A stretch of DNA of 45,613 bases from positions 1 through 45,613 of IMG/VR virus record IMGVR_UViG_3300042914_001405; one strand, 5' to 3'. Below, piece by piece: positions 6,180 through 14,867 of this stretch (positions are counted from its first letter, which is position 1; each line of letters opens with the position of its first letter). Source of the stretch: a virus. The notes beneath the pieces are model-generated. The model saw nothing but the letters and a program-made list of their open reading frames with translations. It was not told where the DNA came from and did no database searches. A program made the translations under genes and the position numbers.

Positions 6180-8589
6180 GAAGTGTCTCTAGTAGTTCTT
6201 TCTGACCCTCTAAGAACTTATAGAGAATATCTTCATTACTAGGCTTTACCTTTTTACCACTTACAAAAGGTAATTTTAATCTATCAAGTGATCTAACAGT
6301 AGCAGATGGAATCTTAACAGAGTATTTTGTATCTCTTACAGCACCATCGGTTCCTTCAAATTTAAAAGTTAGTTCTCCAGCATTTGTTACAAACTTAACC
6401 TGTGATCCAGAAAACTTTAATTGTGTAGAAGGATTGAATGTGCCTTGCTTTAATTCATCAAATAAAGAATTAAACATGGCATTACTATCATAAGCTAGTA
6501 AATTTTCTCTTTCATCTGTGTGAAATGTTACAGCACTGTCTTTAGAATACCCACAAAATCCAGACATTTTTGCAAGAGTCTTAGCCGCTAAAACTGCTTT
6601 TTTAGGATCTTGAATATCCCTTTTAAGAATATTAAGACGTTCTCTTCTTGCAATAAACTCACCTAAGCGTTGTCTTAATTGATCATGCTTAAAGTCTTTT
6701 ATCTTACCTTCTTTATCTTTAAGAAGACTATTAAGTTCTTTGTCAGTTAATTTATATCCTGATTTATCTGACAGAATTTTGGCAATATCTTTACAGGTTT
6801 TTTCCGCTGACTGAACTTTTATTTTTCCTTCTACAGTTACTAAAACTTGATCTTCTACTAATAAAGCTCTTTTCTTTTGAACTTGATCTTCTAAATCATT
6901 AAAATAATTTAAAGATGCCATCTCTTCTTGAGGGCTACTAAAAAGCTTTTCATTTATTTGTTGATTTATATCTACAGAATTAGGATTCTCTCCAGTATAG
7001 TTTGCTCGCATTGAAGCTACAGAACCAATCTCTCCTGGTTTTCCTTCTTCTATTGACTGAGTAAATTTCTGACTAACGGCTACTTTATATAAAAACCTCA
7101 TTTGATCAGGTGTGCTATTTTTTGGATCAATTACTTTGCTAACTTTAATTCCAAATTGATCGGCAAATTTTCTGGCTCTAACTTCATCTGTGTAAACAAA
7201 CACGTTATCGCCCTTCTTACCAGTATCAGCAAACTCACCTGAATAAACTTCTGTTCCAGTATGTTCTGCATAATCAGGTCTAGCTATATCTTTAACCTTT
7301 ATCATGCTCCTCATTACACTCTTAAAAAAAGCTCTAAACTTAGGAGAAGTAATATCAGATAGCAGATTGAACATTTCCTGATTAGCCTGTCCTATGTTAG
7401 CAGTCTCAATATCAGTAGCTAGATTACCTCTCTGTTCAATAAAACTTACTAATTTTTCTAATTGTCTTCTTTTTCTTTTTACAAATACTGCAAAAGTTTT
7501 TTTAGCTTCAGCAGCCCTAGCTGGATCACCAGAAGATAGATTAGAAACAAGGGATAATACTTGTTCCGCAAACTTACCTTTTAGGTCATTCAAATACTTA
7601 TTTTCTATTACACCTGATTTAACAACTTCTAAAGTGGTTCCAAGTTCAGAACAATTTCTATTTTGTTTTAATCTTTCTAATGCAATTTTTTGTAAAGCAT
7701 TAGGTCTAATTACAACACCTTCATTTCTTGTTGCTCCGAAAAGAACTATACGACCATCACTTTCACTATTGTAGTAACCCACTCTATCTTCTACAGTATC
7801 ACAAGAATTTTCAGATACGTCATCTGATAGATATGACATTAATGCATTATTAGATTCTGTTACTGCGTGGAGTAGGGATGGATTTAATTGACCTTCAACA
7901 AGATTACCTTGACCATCATCAACAAGTCCAATACCATTAGCTAACTTATACTCAAAACTTTCTGGATTATTAGCTGTTATGAAAGGAAGTATTGTTTGTT
8001 GATTATATTTTTGTGATAAATTTTTATCATTCTTAAACCAAGTTGAACCTAACATTCCTTTAGCGTACTCTGCATCACTTTTTATATTTTCTAAAGTTGC
8101 AGTATCAGCACCTATATTGGTTAATTGAGCACCTGGTTCAGCAGCGGCTGCTTCTTGTTGCTGTTCAACTGCGGTTTGTTGTTGTCTTACTAATTCATCA
8201 GCTTTTAACTCAGGATTTTCATTTTTTTTATCAACCTCACCACGCATAGCATCATACAAGGCATTTAAAATTTCATCTTGAGCTTTTTTATTTAAAGGTT
8301 TTCCTTTAGCATTTAATGTTTCTAAATTTCCCTGAGGATCTAATATGGTCATTTGTGTATGACCCGTTAAGACAGTTACTCCTCCATTTTTTGTTTTTTT
8401 ATATTTAAAGTTGGATAATCCAGGATATTGCTCAGATTGTATTGGGCTTTCGATTTCCGAGGCTTGCATTAAAATTTGTCTAAGCTCTTGAAACGCAGGA
8501 TTCTCAGCTTGCTCATTAATATAAGTGAGCTTAAATGTGCGCTTCTTTAGCTTATTGTAGCTGTCTAATAATTCTGAAAAGTAATCCAT
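6163..8589 (-). CDS. Large uncharacterised protein (808 aa), possible head-internal protein
   Basis: I do not recognise a family. The protein is 808 residues and mostly charged and helical, with a Gln/Glu/Ala-rich stretch near residues 130-155 and several basic segments (for example 'FVKRKRRQLEKL' near residue 370). No membrane segment, Walker motif or metal-binding motif is evident. The N-terminus contains YINE-Q at residues 23-27, which fits the (I/L)-x-E cleavage rule of T4-type prohead proteases, so it could be packaged in the head and trimmed. That is inference. It lies alone between a hairpin (8610-8646) and a convergent nuclease gene. A CTATAATA box sits four bases before the ATG, with no Shine-Dalgarno, so it appears to be its own transcription unit. 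Confidence 0.85.
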   Translation of the reverse strand: MDYFSELLDSYNKLKKRTFKLTYINEQAENPAFQELRQILMQASEIESPIQSEQYPGLSNFKYKKTKNGGVTVLTGHTQMTILDPQGNLETLNAKGKPLNKKAQDEILNALYDAMRGEVDKKNENPELKADELVRQQQTAVEQQQEAAAAEPGAQLTNIGADTATLENIKSDAEYAKGMLGSTWFKNDKNLSQKYNQQTILPFITANNPESFEYKLANGIGLVDDGQGNLVEGQLNPSLLHAVTESNNALMSYLSDDVSENSCDTVEDRVGYYNSESDGRIVLFGATRNEGVVIRPNALQKIALERLKQNRNCSELGTTLEVVKSGVIENKYLNDLKGKFAEQVLSLVSNLSSGDPARAAEAKKTFAVFVKRKRRQLEKLVSFIEQRGNLATDIETANIGQANQEMFNLLSDITSPKFRAFFKSVMRSMIKVKDIARPDYAEHTGTEVYSGEFADTGKKGDNVFVYTDEVRARKFADQFGIKVSKVIDPKNSTPDQMRFLYKVAVSQKFTQSIEEGKPGEIGSVASMRANYTGENPNSVDINQQINEKLFSSPQEEMASLNYFNDLEDQVQKKRALLVEDQVLVTVEGKIKVQSAEKTCKDIAKILSDKSGYKLTDKELNSLLKDKEGKIKDFKHDQLRQRLGEFIARRERLNILKRDIQDPKKAVLAAKTLAKMSGFCGYSKDSAVTFHTDERENLLAYDSNAMFNSLFDELKQGTFNPSTQLKFSGSQVKFVTNAGELTFKFEGTDGAVRDTKYSVKIPSATVRSLDRLKLPFVSGKKVKPSNEDILYKFLEGQKELLETLLKITR

Positions 8590-8593
8590 GATA

Positions 8594-8601
8594 TATTATA
8601 G
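8594..8601 (-). promoter_or_regulatory. CTATAATA promoter-like box
   Basis: On the minus strand CTATAATA is followed by TATC and the ATG at 8589. It matches the minus-strand reading of the palindromic elements at 4597 and 5651. It lies directly downstream of the hairpin that ends the tail tube transcript. No -35 sequence is evident, which fits a sigma lacking region 4. The role is inferred. Confidence 0.5.
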
Positions 8602-8609
8602 ATAAGCAG

Positions 8610-8646
8610 AATAGCCCAGCCCGCAACTAGTACAGGCTGGGCTATT
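8610..8646 (-). terminator. Hairpin, probable terminator of the capsid-neck-tail operon
   Basis: A perfect 12-base-pair stem (AATAGCCCAGCC paired with GGCTGGGCTATT) has a 13-base loop. It lies 19 bases past the tail tube stop. No long T run follows on the minus strand, so termination may be incomplete or the hairpin may protect the mRNA 3' end. Confidence 0.75.
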
Positions 8647-8665
8647 ATTTAATACTAACTAACGA

Positions 8666-9256
8666 TCAAGGGTTCGAGTAATTGTATACGTTCATGAAAT
8701 CATACTTGAAGTTAACTGTTAACTGGTGGAATCCCTGAGTTGAATAGTTAAATTCAGATGCACTCCATGAGGTAGGATAAACTCCGTATAACTCTATAAC
8801 TGAGTGAGGTGTTAAAGTGTTATCTAACATAACAACTTCAACTTTATCAGCCTTGAATGTGCTTCCAGCAGTACCTCCTGGTTGCGCTCTCTTTGTCATT
8901 TCTCCAGTTAAGGGATCGAGAGTATTTCGGAAGTAACGGAAAAGATCAGAAGCTGTTTCACGAAGATAAAGGTTATCGAAGTCTACAGTTAATTCTCCTG
9001 GTGTATTCTTACCAGGATAGTGAACTCTATCGTTAACTCTTTCTACTGTGATTGGCTCATTTTTCATTTCTAATCCACCAACCTTCTTAGCAGCTAAGGT
9101 TAGATCAGCAGTATTAGAAACTTCTGGAGGTAATCCGAAGAAGTGAATTTCAAACTGATAGGTTCTTACTGAGTCTAGATCAGTTGATATTACTGGAAGA
9201 CCTTGACCTGGAGTAAAAGTTCTTCCGTACTTTGTTTTATAGTATGATGTTGCCAT
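8666..9256 (-). CDS. 19: Tail tube protein, gp19-like
   Basis: This 196-residue protein polymerises into the inner tail tube through which DNA passes. It has the gp19 layout: an N-terminal arm, 'TYQFEIHFFGLP' at about 32-43, 'ERVNDRVHYPGKNTPGELTV' at about 77-96, and a C-terminal 'LTVNFKYDFMNVYNY' strand. The length is close to T4 gp19 (163 residues) with a somewhat longer middle loop. The start at 9256 has AAGGAT upstream. It directly follows the sheath gene, as in T4, and ends the operon before the hairpin at 8610-8646. Confidence 0.92.
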   Translation of the reverse strand: MATSYYKTKYGRTFTPGQGLPVISTDLDSVRTYQFEIHFFGLPPEVSNTADLTLAAKKVGGLEMKNEPITVERVNDRVHYPGKNTPGELTVDFDNLYLRETASDLFRYFRNTLDPLTGEMTKRAQPGGTAGSTFKADKVEVVMLDNTLTPHSVIELYGVYPTSWSASEFNYSTQGFHQLTVNFKYDFMNVYNYSNP

Positions 9257-9267
9257 TCAGATTATCC

Positions 9268-11448
9268 TTATAGAGAGCCTAACTGTGCTGATTGATTAGT
9301 TAGGTTAACCTCGAAGATTAAGATTTCAGCAGTCTTTGTGGGCTTAATTAAAACCTTAGTCCACATTTCATTACGATCAACTCGTAATGGTGTATTTGTT
9401 GTTTCATCACAAACAACTCGGAACTCTGTAATTCCTCTACGTCTACGGATATCATCGAGGAATGGATTGAGAACACCTTCAACTTGTGCCCAAGTAAATT
9501 CATCATTAGGCTCGAACACAAATCTTTGAGTTGATAGAAGAATTATCTTTCTTATGTAGATCATTAGTCTACGAATGTTAATTCTGTCTAGAGCAGTTGG
9601 AGATCTTTGAGTGGTTCTCTGACCAAAGATTGTAATACCTTGTTGTGGGAAGGATACTATTGGGTTAACAACATTTCCACCACTGTACATTGTATCTCTA
9701 TCGCCTTGATTAAGCTTAACTTCAACCTCTGTTGGTTTAGTTAAACGACCCCTGCGGAAACCTGCTGGAGCAAACCAGCTATCAGCTACTGCATCGGTGT
9801 ATGCCATTTGACGAGCAGCAAAGATAGTTGGATCATACCAACGATCCTTACCATCAAATACTGAGAAGACCTTTACCCAAGGCCAATATACAGCAGCGTA
9901 TGAGCTATTGATAGCTGCTGTTCTTTGGTTTGCAACACTTGTGGACTTTCCATTAGTCCAATCAATAGCATCTTGAACTGTTCCTACTGCATATGGAGGA
10001 GCTATTAGTGCCATGAAGTTTTGAGATGTTTCAGCCAAAGTAATTAATGCATTTTGGACAGATTGAGTATGAATACCTGGAATTAAAGCGATTCCTATGT
10101 TTAATGTAGGATCATCCAAGGATTGCATACCTGTCTTTGGAGTTACCGAAGCATTACCTATTAGTGCTGTATCAGCAGTTGCAGATTCATCACCATTAGT
10201 TCCACCTGTAAGTGAATAGGTTCCTCCAAGTAATTTTGCAAATCTACCACCACCGTCTGTGGTATTTACAATAGTTGTTGCAACTCCAACACCAGTTGGA
10301 TTATTAACAGGTTCTAACCATTGATGTGTTGCATTAAAAGGACCAACTCCAACTAATGTGTTTATTAAACCTCCAAAATCTGAAAGTTTAGTTGTTGTAG
10401 CATCAGCACCAGCTTTAATCAAGTAACCTTTTATTACCTCAGAAACAGGATTGGTAGTTCCAGTGTTAATTACATCTTCAATAAAGTTTCCGCTACCAAC
10501 AAAACTTACCTTAAAGTTTTCTAAAGCAGTACCTTCTTCATTAACTACTACAGTAAAGTTTTGACCTCCTACTGGTGATAGCGTTATTGAGTTTCCACTA
10601 GCGTCACCGTTTACAGTTACTCCTGTATTATAACCTTTTCCAGGATATAAACTTTCTACTAAGTAAGATAATGAATTTGTTCCTGTAACTGGGAATGTTG
10701 CTCCATAAACTCTTACAGCAGATGCAAAACTTCCAGAAACACCTAGAGTTGCGTTTCCTGCACTTGGAGAATAAACTGCTCTTAGTGCGCTAACTCCAGT
10801 CCCACCAGTGAATGATGTGGATTCTACGGCAGAAACACTAATTGATGCTTCTGATCCAGCATAAGCACCAACTATAAGAGCAGAGGTTCCAGTGGAATAA
10901 AATGAAACGTGATCTGTATCTAATCCAGTTCCAACAATTCTTTGAAGTGCTTGAAGCTGTGTCGAGGCTGTTCCAGCAGGGATTGTAAAATCTCTACCTG
11001 CTCCACCGTTTTGAGTATATTTTGCAACACCATCATTATCATATACTTGAATTCTTAATGTAAGATTTCTGCCCCCAGTAGCACCAAATCCCGCAAGTCC
11101 AGTGCCAGTGATAGTAGGACCACTAACAGCAAAAGTAGGGCAGGTGCCTACTGCTAGATAAGCAGATGCATCGGTAGCAGTTGAATCGTTAGCCGCTCTT
11201 ACAAAGTATAGCGAATTTGTTTGTTCTAGAATTTCTAAAGCACCTTCAAGACCTTGACCTAAGATATCTTCTGAAGGATTACCGAACGTCTTTAAAAGGT
11301 TAGTTTGGCTTGTAATTAAAGTTGGCGTATTAGTTGGACCTTTAGAAGCAAAACCTACGATACCAACTACTGAAGTATTAATAGAAGGTGCGTAATCTGA
11401 TATATCTTTTTCAATGGTGTATACACCAGGGCTAACAAAATTTGGCAT
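9268..11448 (-). CDS. 18: Contractile tail sheath protein, gp18-like
   Basis: This 726-residue protein forms the contractile outer tail sheath. The N-terminus 'MPNFVSPGVYTIEKDISDYA' and the following 'SVVGIVGFASKGPTNTPTLI' are typical of T4-type sheath proteins. The C-terminal domain (about 500-726) has the conserved 'NIRRLMIYIRKIILLSTQRF' and 'TWAQVEGVLNPFLDDIRRRRGI' segments that interlock subunits. Residues from about 90 to 420 form a Gly/Thr/Ser-rich insert that may be surface-exposed. It is slightly longer than T4 gp18 (659 residues). AGGAG precedes the start at 11448. It lies directly upstream of the tube gene. Confidence 0.95.
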   Translation of the reverse strand: MPNFVSPGVYTIEKDISDYAPSINTSVVGIVGFASKGPTNTPTLITSQTNLLKTFGNPSEDILGQGLEGALEILEQTNSLYFVRAANDSTATDASAYLAVGTCPTFAVSGPTITGTGLAGFGATGGRNLTLRIQVYDNDGVAKYTQNGGAGRDFTIPAGTASTQLQALQRIVGTGLDTDHVSFYSTGTSALIVGAYAGSEASISVSAVESTSFTGGTGVSALRAVYSPSAGNATLGVSGSFASAVRVYGATFPVTGTNSLSYLVESLYPGKGYNTGVTVNGDASGNSITLSPVGGQNFTVVVNEEGTALENFKVSFVGSGNFIEDVINTGTTNPVSEVIKGYLIKAGADATTTKLSDFGGLINTLVGVGPFNATHQWLEPVNNPTGVGVATTIVNTTDGGGRFAKLLGGTYSLTGGTNGDESATADTALIGNASVTPKTGMQSLDDPTLNIGIALIPGIHTQSVQNALITLAETSQNFMALIAPPYAVGTVQDAIDWTNGKSTSVANQRTAAINSSYAAVYWPWVKVFSVFDGKDRWYDPTIFAARQMAYTDAVADSWFAPAGFRRGRLTKPTEVEVKLNQGDRDTMYSGGNVVNPIVSFPQQGITIFGQRTTQRSPTALDRINIRRLMIYIRKIILLSTQRFVFEPNDEFTWAQVEGVLNPFLDDIRRRRGITEFRVVCDETTNTPLRVDRNEMWTKVLIKPTKTAEILIFEVNLTNQSAQLGSL

Positions 11449-11458
11449 TGTTTATCTC

Positions 11459-11635
11459 CTAAGCGTTGGTTATCTTAAATATTTTTCTTCTACAAAGAGT
11501 TTCAATTTGTTCCGTAATATAACCCTCTGGAACTACGAGGGCTTCTCCTGGCTTCATGTATTTCTCCATGCAGCCTTTTTCCGTATTAAAAAATACAGCG
11601 AAGGTTTGTAGACTATCGTTTTTAACTACTTTCAT
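11459..11635 (-). CDS. Small hypothetical protein (58 aa) upstream of sheath
   Basis: This short gene begins at 11635 (MKVVKNDSLQTFAVFFNTEK) and ends at 11459, ten bases before the sheath start. AAGGA lies seven bases before the ATG. The protein has two short hydrophobic strands, a 'YMKPGEALVVPEGYIT' segment and a basic C-terminus ending KIFKITNA. No family was recognised. The strong ribosome binding site, tight spacing to the sheath gene and continuous open frame support it as a real gene. Upstream, at 11651-11668, lie TATA-rich bases (CTATAGTACATATAAG on the minus strand) that could hold a promoter. Confidence 0.65.
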   Translation of the reverse strand: MKVVKNDSLQTFAVFFNTEKGCMEKYMKPGEALVVPEGYITEQIETLCRRKIFKITNA

Positions 11636-11692
11636 AACTAATTCCTTTACTTATATGTACTATAGAATGTTTAATTTTTTGAGAACTTTTTT

Positions 11693-11959
11693 TCAACCAG
11701 CAAAAACCTTAGTTTGAGTTACTAATGTTGTAGGAGCATCATGTGGACTTTCATCATGAGGAGCTATTGCGTCCCCTTTTAATGAAACATTAAAACCTTC
11801 ACAAAAAACTTTCTCACTACCTGGACCGATTATTATGCCATCAGCAGTATCTTTTGCTACTCTACAAACACCTTTTCCTTGAACAAAAACTTTATCACTA
11901 CCTAACTGAGAATGCCCACAGGTTGCCTCAGTATCTTTGTCGGATATTAATTTTCCCAT
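11693..11959 (-). CDS. PAAR-like spike tip protein
   Basis: This 88-residue protein has two copies of the PAAR-type strand repeat: 'GSDKVFVQGKGVCRVAKD' (20-37) and 'GSEKVFCEGFNVSLKGD' (47-63). Cys14/His16 and His68/His73 are candidate metal ligands. PAAR proteins form a sharp, metal-bound cone that caps the central spike of contractile tails (gp5.4 in T4). The gene lies between the sheath terminator gene and the sheath gene rather than beside the spike gene near 41000. It is coded nine bases after the gp15-like stop, with no strong ribosome binding site. A TATAAATA string overlapping its ATG matches the T4 late box, but it would put transcription start inside the gene, so it is probably coincidental. 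Confidence 0.8.
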   Translation of the reverse strand: MGKLISDKDTEATCGHSQLGSDKVFVQGKGVCRVAKDTADGIIIGPGSEKVFCEGFNVSLKGDAIAPHDESPHDAPTTLVTQTKVFAG

Positions 11960-11968
11960 ATTTATAAA

Positions 11969-12712
11969 TTACTTAGAGATTGTAACCTCTGATTTAAACT
12001 CTACAATTTCTCCAGTAGAGGTTACTAAGAACCTAGGGCTAGGAATATAAGTTCGCAAAATAATATTAATAGTTCTTTGAATAACTCGGTCTTCTTTATC
12101 GTTTGCTGTGGCCCCTCCAATAGCTTCTTCTGAATCTAAGTAAGCTTTAGCTAAGGTAGAGTATTCTGTAGGAACATTCATTTCTGGATTAAACTTTAAT
12201 CTAATCTGTTCTAAAATTTGATCCATGTCAGAAATGTATTTACACCAAATATTTAATTGATATCTGATATTAACAGGTCTTGGAGATAAGCTTAGAACTC
12301 TAATAGCTCTTTGCTTATCATTATCCCAATACTTCTCATGAACTAGAACGCTTTCATATCTACGTCTTTGATCATCATTATCTGAGATCGTTTGAGATAT
12401 GGACATTACAGGAAGAATAATATTATCTTCCTGATGTATCTTAGCTATAGTTCTTTCTGGACTTCCAAATATACATTTTACATTTATAAACTCTTCTTCT
12501 GAGTTTATATAACCTATGTCGTTGAAAGAAGCGATCATAGCTCGTAAAGACTCTTTATATATAAATGAAATGTTATGCTTGGCTTGCGTCATTTCAAATA
12601 TACGTTTACGAACATCAGTCTCTCTAGTATGGTATTGAGAACTCCTACTTGTAAAAGAAGAAGTTTCTACAGGATCAACTGGTGTAAATTCGTAATTTGT
12701 ATACCTAGTCAT
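11969..12712 (-). CDS. 15: Tail sheath stabiliser / tail terminator, gp15-like
   Basis: This 247-residue protein matches the gp15 pattern. It has a central beta-strand, 'ILPVMSISQTISDNDDQRRR' near 99-118, 'SLSPRPVNIRYQLNIWCKYI' near 142-161, and then 'SDMDQILEQIRLKFNPEM', which corresponds to the 'YEDDMFQIVEQILPYFQP' segment of T4 gp15. It caps the tail tube and sheath before joining to the head. It overlaps the gp14-like gene by eight bases and precedes the PAAR-like gene. Order and sequence support the assignment. Confidence 0.82.
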   Translation of the reverse strand: MTRYTNYEFTPVDPVETSSFTSRSSQYHTRETDVRKRIFEMTQAKHNISFIYKESLRAMIASFNDIGYINSEEEFINVKCIFGSPERTIAKIHQEDNIILPVMSISQTISDNDDQRRRYESVLVHEKYWDNDKQRAIRVLSLSPRPVNIRYQLNIWCKYISDMDQILEQIRLKFNPEMNVPTEYSTLAKAYLDSEEAIGGATANDKEDRVIQRTINIILRTYIPSPRFLVTSTGEIVEFKSEVTISK

Positions 12713-13280
12713 TATCTATTCCCGCGTACCCACCGAGTTCATCACTAACCTGAGTTAGTGGTGTGTCTTGAACGTCAGGATTATCTCTCAAGAGTTTAGC
12801 AGAGCACACTAAATGATAAACACCGTATGCTTCAAAGCTGTCTTCAACTACTTGAAAGATTTCATACTTTTGATTTTGAAAGAATGGCTTAATTACATCA
12901 CCAGGAATTACTGAACGACCAAGCTTTCTTTCAATGTAGCTTTTATTGAAAGTAAATACTTGGTCGTTTTTTAATTCGATTCCGAATTGAGTTAGATCCT
13001 CTGCTAATGATACTGGATCATAGTGTCCATGAACTACAATAGGAATTTTAGAAACTGGTTTGTTTCTAGACTCCATGTATACAGGATCATATTCTTCGGT
13101 TTGATAATATTTGTAAAAGTGGAACTTAGAACCAGCTAATCTAATCAACTCATCATCTACAAGATTGAATAAGTTAATATCAGGATTTTCCTGATCGAAG
13201 AGGTTTAGTAAGCTCTCTCCTTCAGTAACATCTGGTAGCTGTGGTAACTTTGTAGTTACTTTAAAGTTCTTCTTTGCCAA
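12705..13280 (-). CDS. 14: Neck protein, gp14-like
   Basis: This 191-residue protein has features of T4 gp14: 'LAGSKFHFYKYYQTEEYDPV' early on, then 'AEDLTQFGIELKNDQVFTFN' near 93-112, then 'VIPGDVIKPFFQNQKYEIFQVVE' near 123-145. In T4 the matching block is '...PKEGDLIYFPMDNSLFEI'. With the gp13-like protein it forms the head-tail connection. The start codon is TTG at 13280, with AGAGG ten bases upstream and no later Met that would keep the conserved N-terminus. It lies three bases after the 162-residue gene, between gp13-like and gp15-like genes. Confidence 0.75.
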   Translation of the reverse strand: MAKKNFKVTTKLPQLPDVTEGESLLNLFDQENPDINLFNLVDDELIRLAGSKFHFYKYYQTEEYDPVYMESRNKPVSKIPIVVHGHYDPVSLAEDLTQFGIELKNDQVFTFNKSYIERKLGRSVIPGDVIKPFFQNQKYEIFQVVEDSFEAYGVYHLVCSAKLLRDNPDVQDTPLTQVSDELGGYAGIDND

Positions 13281-13283
13281 TTA

Positions 13284-13772
13284 CTATTTGCCTCTATATG
13301 TACCTTTTTCTACACTCTTTGTAGAAGGTTGATCAGGAAGCTCTTCTCTCTTAGCTGCTCCACCAGCATACTTAATGTCTGCCGCAAGACCAGCTACGCC
13401 CTCTTCACCTGTTCTCTTCGACTTATATCCAACCTTAACTGGACCCATAGCTTTCTTAATAGCCGCATCTTGTTTTGCAGACTTAGCTCCAGGATCCTTG
13501 CTTGCAGGCTTTTCTTTAATTACTGATTGAGGATTCTTTCTTGCTTTTGCTCTTTCAGCAGCGGCACGAATACCTTCCATATTATCAGCCTCTTCTATTG
13601 ATAGTCCAAGTGCTTCTGATAAATAAAGACCTAATTGGTGATATACTGTCCAACCTTCTTGCATTTTTTTCTTTCCTTTTGCGCTTTTTAAACGTCCAGC
13701 AATAACGTCACCTCTGGTAACTTTATCGTATGGTGGATATAATGCAGCTAAATCTTTGTTTCCTTTTTTCAT
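13284..13772 (-). CDS. Basic protein with capsid-targeting-like motif, possible internal head protein
   Basis: This 162-residue protein is rich in Lys, Ala and Gly, with no recognised domain. Residues 44-55 carry YHQLGLYLSEAL, the same motif found in the 112-residue protein at 17358 and the protease C-terminus. Cutting after E53 (L-S-E|A) would fit the T4 prohead protease rule. The remainder (residues 54-162) is basic and probably disordered, like T4 internal proteins that bind packaged DNA. It lies between neck genes, so a neck or connector role is the main alternative. AAAGGA precedes the start ATG. Confidence 0.72.
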   Translation of the reverse strand: MKKGNKDLAALYPPYDKVTRGDVIAGRLKSAKGKKKMQEGWTVYHQLGLYLSEALGLSIEEADNMEGIRAAAERAKARKNPQSVIKEKPASKDPGAKSAKQDAAIKKAMGPVKVGYKSKRTGEEGVAGLAADIKYAGGAAKREELPDQPSTKSVEKGTYRGK

Positions 13773-13781
13773 AATAATCCT

Positions 13782-14660
13782 TTAGAATAATGTGAACACT
13801 GGTGGTTCTTCAATTTCAGATAGAAGCTCTTCTTTGAGCTTTTCTTTCTCCTGTTGGCTTGCTTGTAATAAGTCCTTGCCATTTAAACTAGCACCACCTC
13901 CAGGAGAAGGAAGTGAACTATACTTACCTCTAACCTCACCAAGGATCCCCTTAGCAACAGCAAGAGCATATCTTTGTATCCAGTTTTTGTAGTATGGATG
14001 CATTGTTCCTGTATCCAAGCCACGATATACTAATACTACAGTTTCTCCATTCATAGCTGGAACTGGGTATATCTGTAATATATTTCCATTTATTATATCC
14101 CAAGTACCTTCTTGACCTAGAATCTTTCTAATCATTTCTAGATGCATCTGCATCAAATAAAAATCTGACACAGCTAAATCTCGGAATAAGAAGTTGTCTT
14201 GGAAATATTTAATAAAGAAATCGAACTCTAAAGTACCAGCTTGATTTTGTAAGCTTAGTAAAGATTTCTTATAGGTGCAATAAGCAAGACCATTAGCTAT
14301 GTGTGTCGGTAGTCTGTACATATTTACACCAGCGGTTGTTCCAAATGTAGCCATTTGTGTACACCAGAATGGAGCATGATAATCAAGATTAGTTATTGCT
14401 TCATCTATCGCAGTCTTTATTTGAAAATCTGTAAGTTCAACACGGACTACAGGATGTCCTAACCTTGCTAATAAGAAGTCTCTAATAGATTTTTCAAATC
14501 TATTTAATTCAACACCATCATCAAAAGTTCCGTTATTTAATTTAGAACTGTCGATAGCGGTAGAGTAAATGTCAGTGTCACCTAGATTCATACCTGCGTA
14601 TGCTCCAAAGGTATCACCGTATCCTAATAAATAAGGATCTACTCTAGGTGCTGAGATCAT
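13782..14660 (-). CDS. 13: Neck protein, gp13-like
   Basis: This 292-residue protein sits where gp13 is expected, just before the gp14-like gene. The segment 'FLLARLGHPVVRVELTDFQI', followed by 'KTAIDEAITNLDYHA' (about 62-96), is the adaptor-type pattern in which a helix precedes the V-x-V-E-L-T-x-x-Q-I-x-x-x-I-D-E-A signature. A later beta-rich part (190-215, 'GNILQIYPVPAMNGETVVLVYRG') and a C-terminal Glu/Lys-rich helix follow. In T4, gp13 attaches to the portal and gp14. Overlap with the 65-residue gene upstream is 17 bases. Assignment rests on this signature and gene order. Confidence 0.7.
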   Translation of the reverse strand: MISAPRVDPYLLGYGDTFGAYAGMNLGDTDIYSTAIDSSKLNNGTFDDGVELNRFEKSIRDFLLARLGHPVVRVELTDFQIKTAIDEAITNLDYHAPFWCTQMATFGTTAGVNMYRLPTHIANGLAYCTYKKSLLSLQNQAGTLEFDFFIKYFQDNFLFRDLAVSDFYLMQMHLEMIRKILGQEGTWDIINGNILQIYPVPAMNGETVVLVYRGLDTGTMHPYYKNWIQRYALAVAKGILGEVRGKYSSLPSPGGGASLNGKDLLQASQQEKEKLKEELLSEIEEPPVFTLF

Positions 14661-14841
14661 ATACTTCCTTTATTTTACGTTTTTTATTAGGTTCTTCTAA
14701 TTTTTCTTCAATTATTAATTCTAAATGTCTTGAATCTATTAATTCTTTTGATTCAAATAATTCTGATGGTCTTATTTCTACTATATTTCCATCAACATAT
14801 AGGAGCATATTCCATCTACATTTACTTCTGTATTTATACAT
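14644..14841 (-). CDS. Small hypothetical protein (65 aa) downstream of capsid gene
   Basis: This small protein begins MYKYRSKCRWNMLLYVDGN and is rich in Glu, Lys and Ile in its second half ('ELIIEEKLEEPNKKRKIKEV'). No family was recognised. GAGGT lies five bases before its ATG, and its end overlaps the gp13-like gene by 17 bases, so both appear co-translated. It is the first gene after the capsid terminator hairpin, and a TATAAT lies just upstream (14851-14856). Confidence 0.68.
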   Translation of the reverse strand: MYKYRSKCRWNMLLYVDGNIVEIRPSELFESKELIDSRHLELIIEEKLEEPNKKRKIKEVYDLST

Positions 14842-14850
14842 ACTACCTCA

Positions 14851-14856
14851 ATTATA
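14851..14856 (-). promoter_or_regulatory. TATAAT box upstream of neck genes
   Basis: TATAAT on the minus strand is followed by nine bases (including GAGGT) and the ATG of the 65-residue gene. It lies 12 bases past the capsid hairpin, the same hairpin-then-box layout seen at 8594-8646. If used as a -10 box at ordinary spacing, much of the ribosome binding site would be lost, so its role is uncertain. Confidence 0.35.
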
Positions 14857-14867
14857 TAGGAACCAGA

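Noticed and set aside
11960-11967. TATAAATA matching the T4 late promoter at the PAAR-like gene start (also near 14830 and 19235)
   Set aside because: These strings overlap start codons or code for Tyr-Lys in real genes, so they would place transcription starts inside genes. In AT-rich DNA they are expected by chance.
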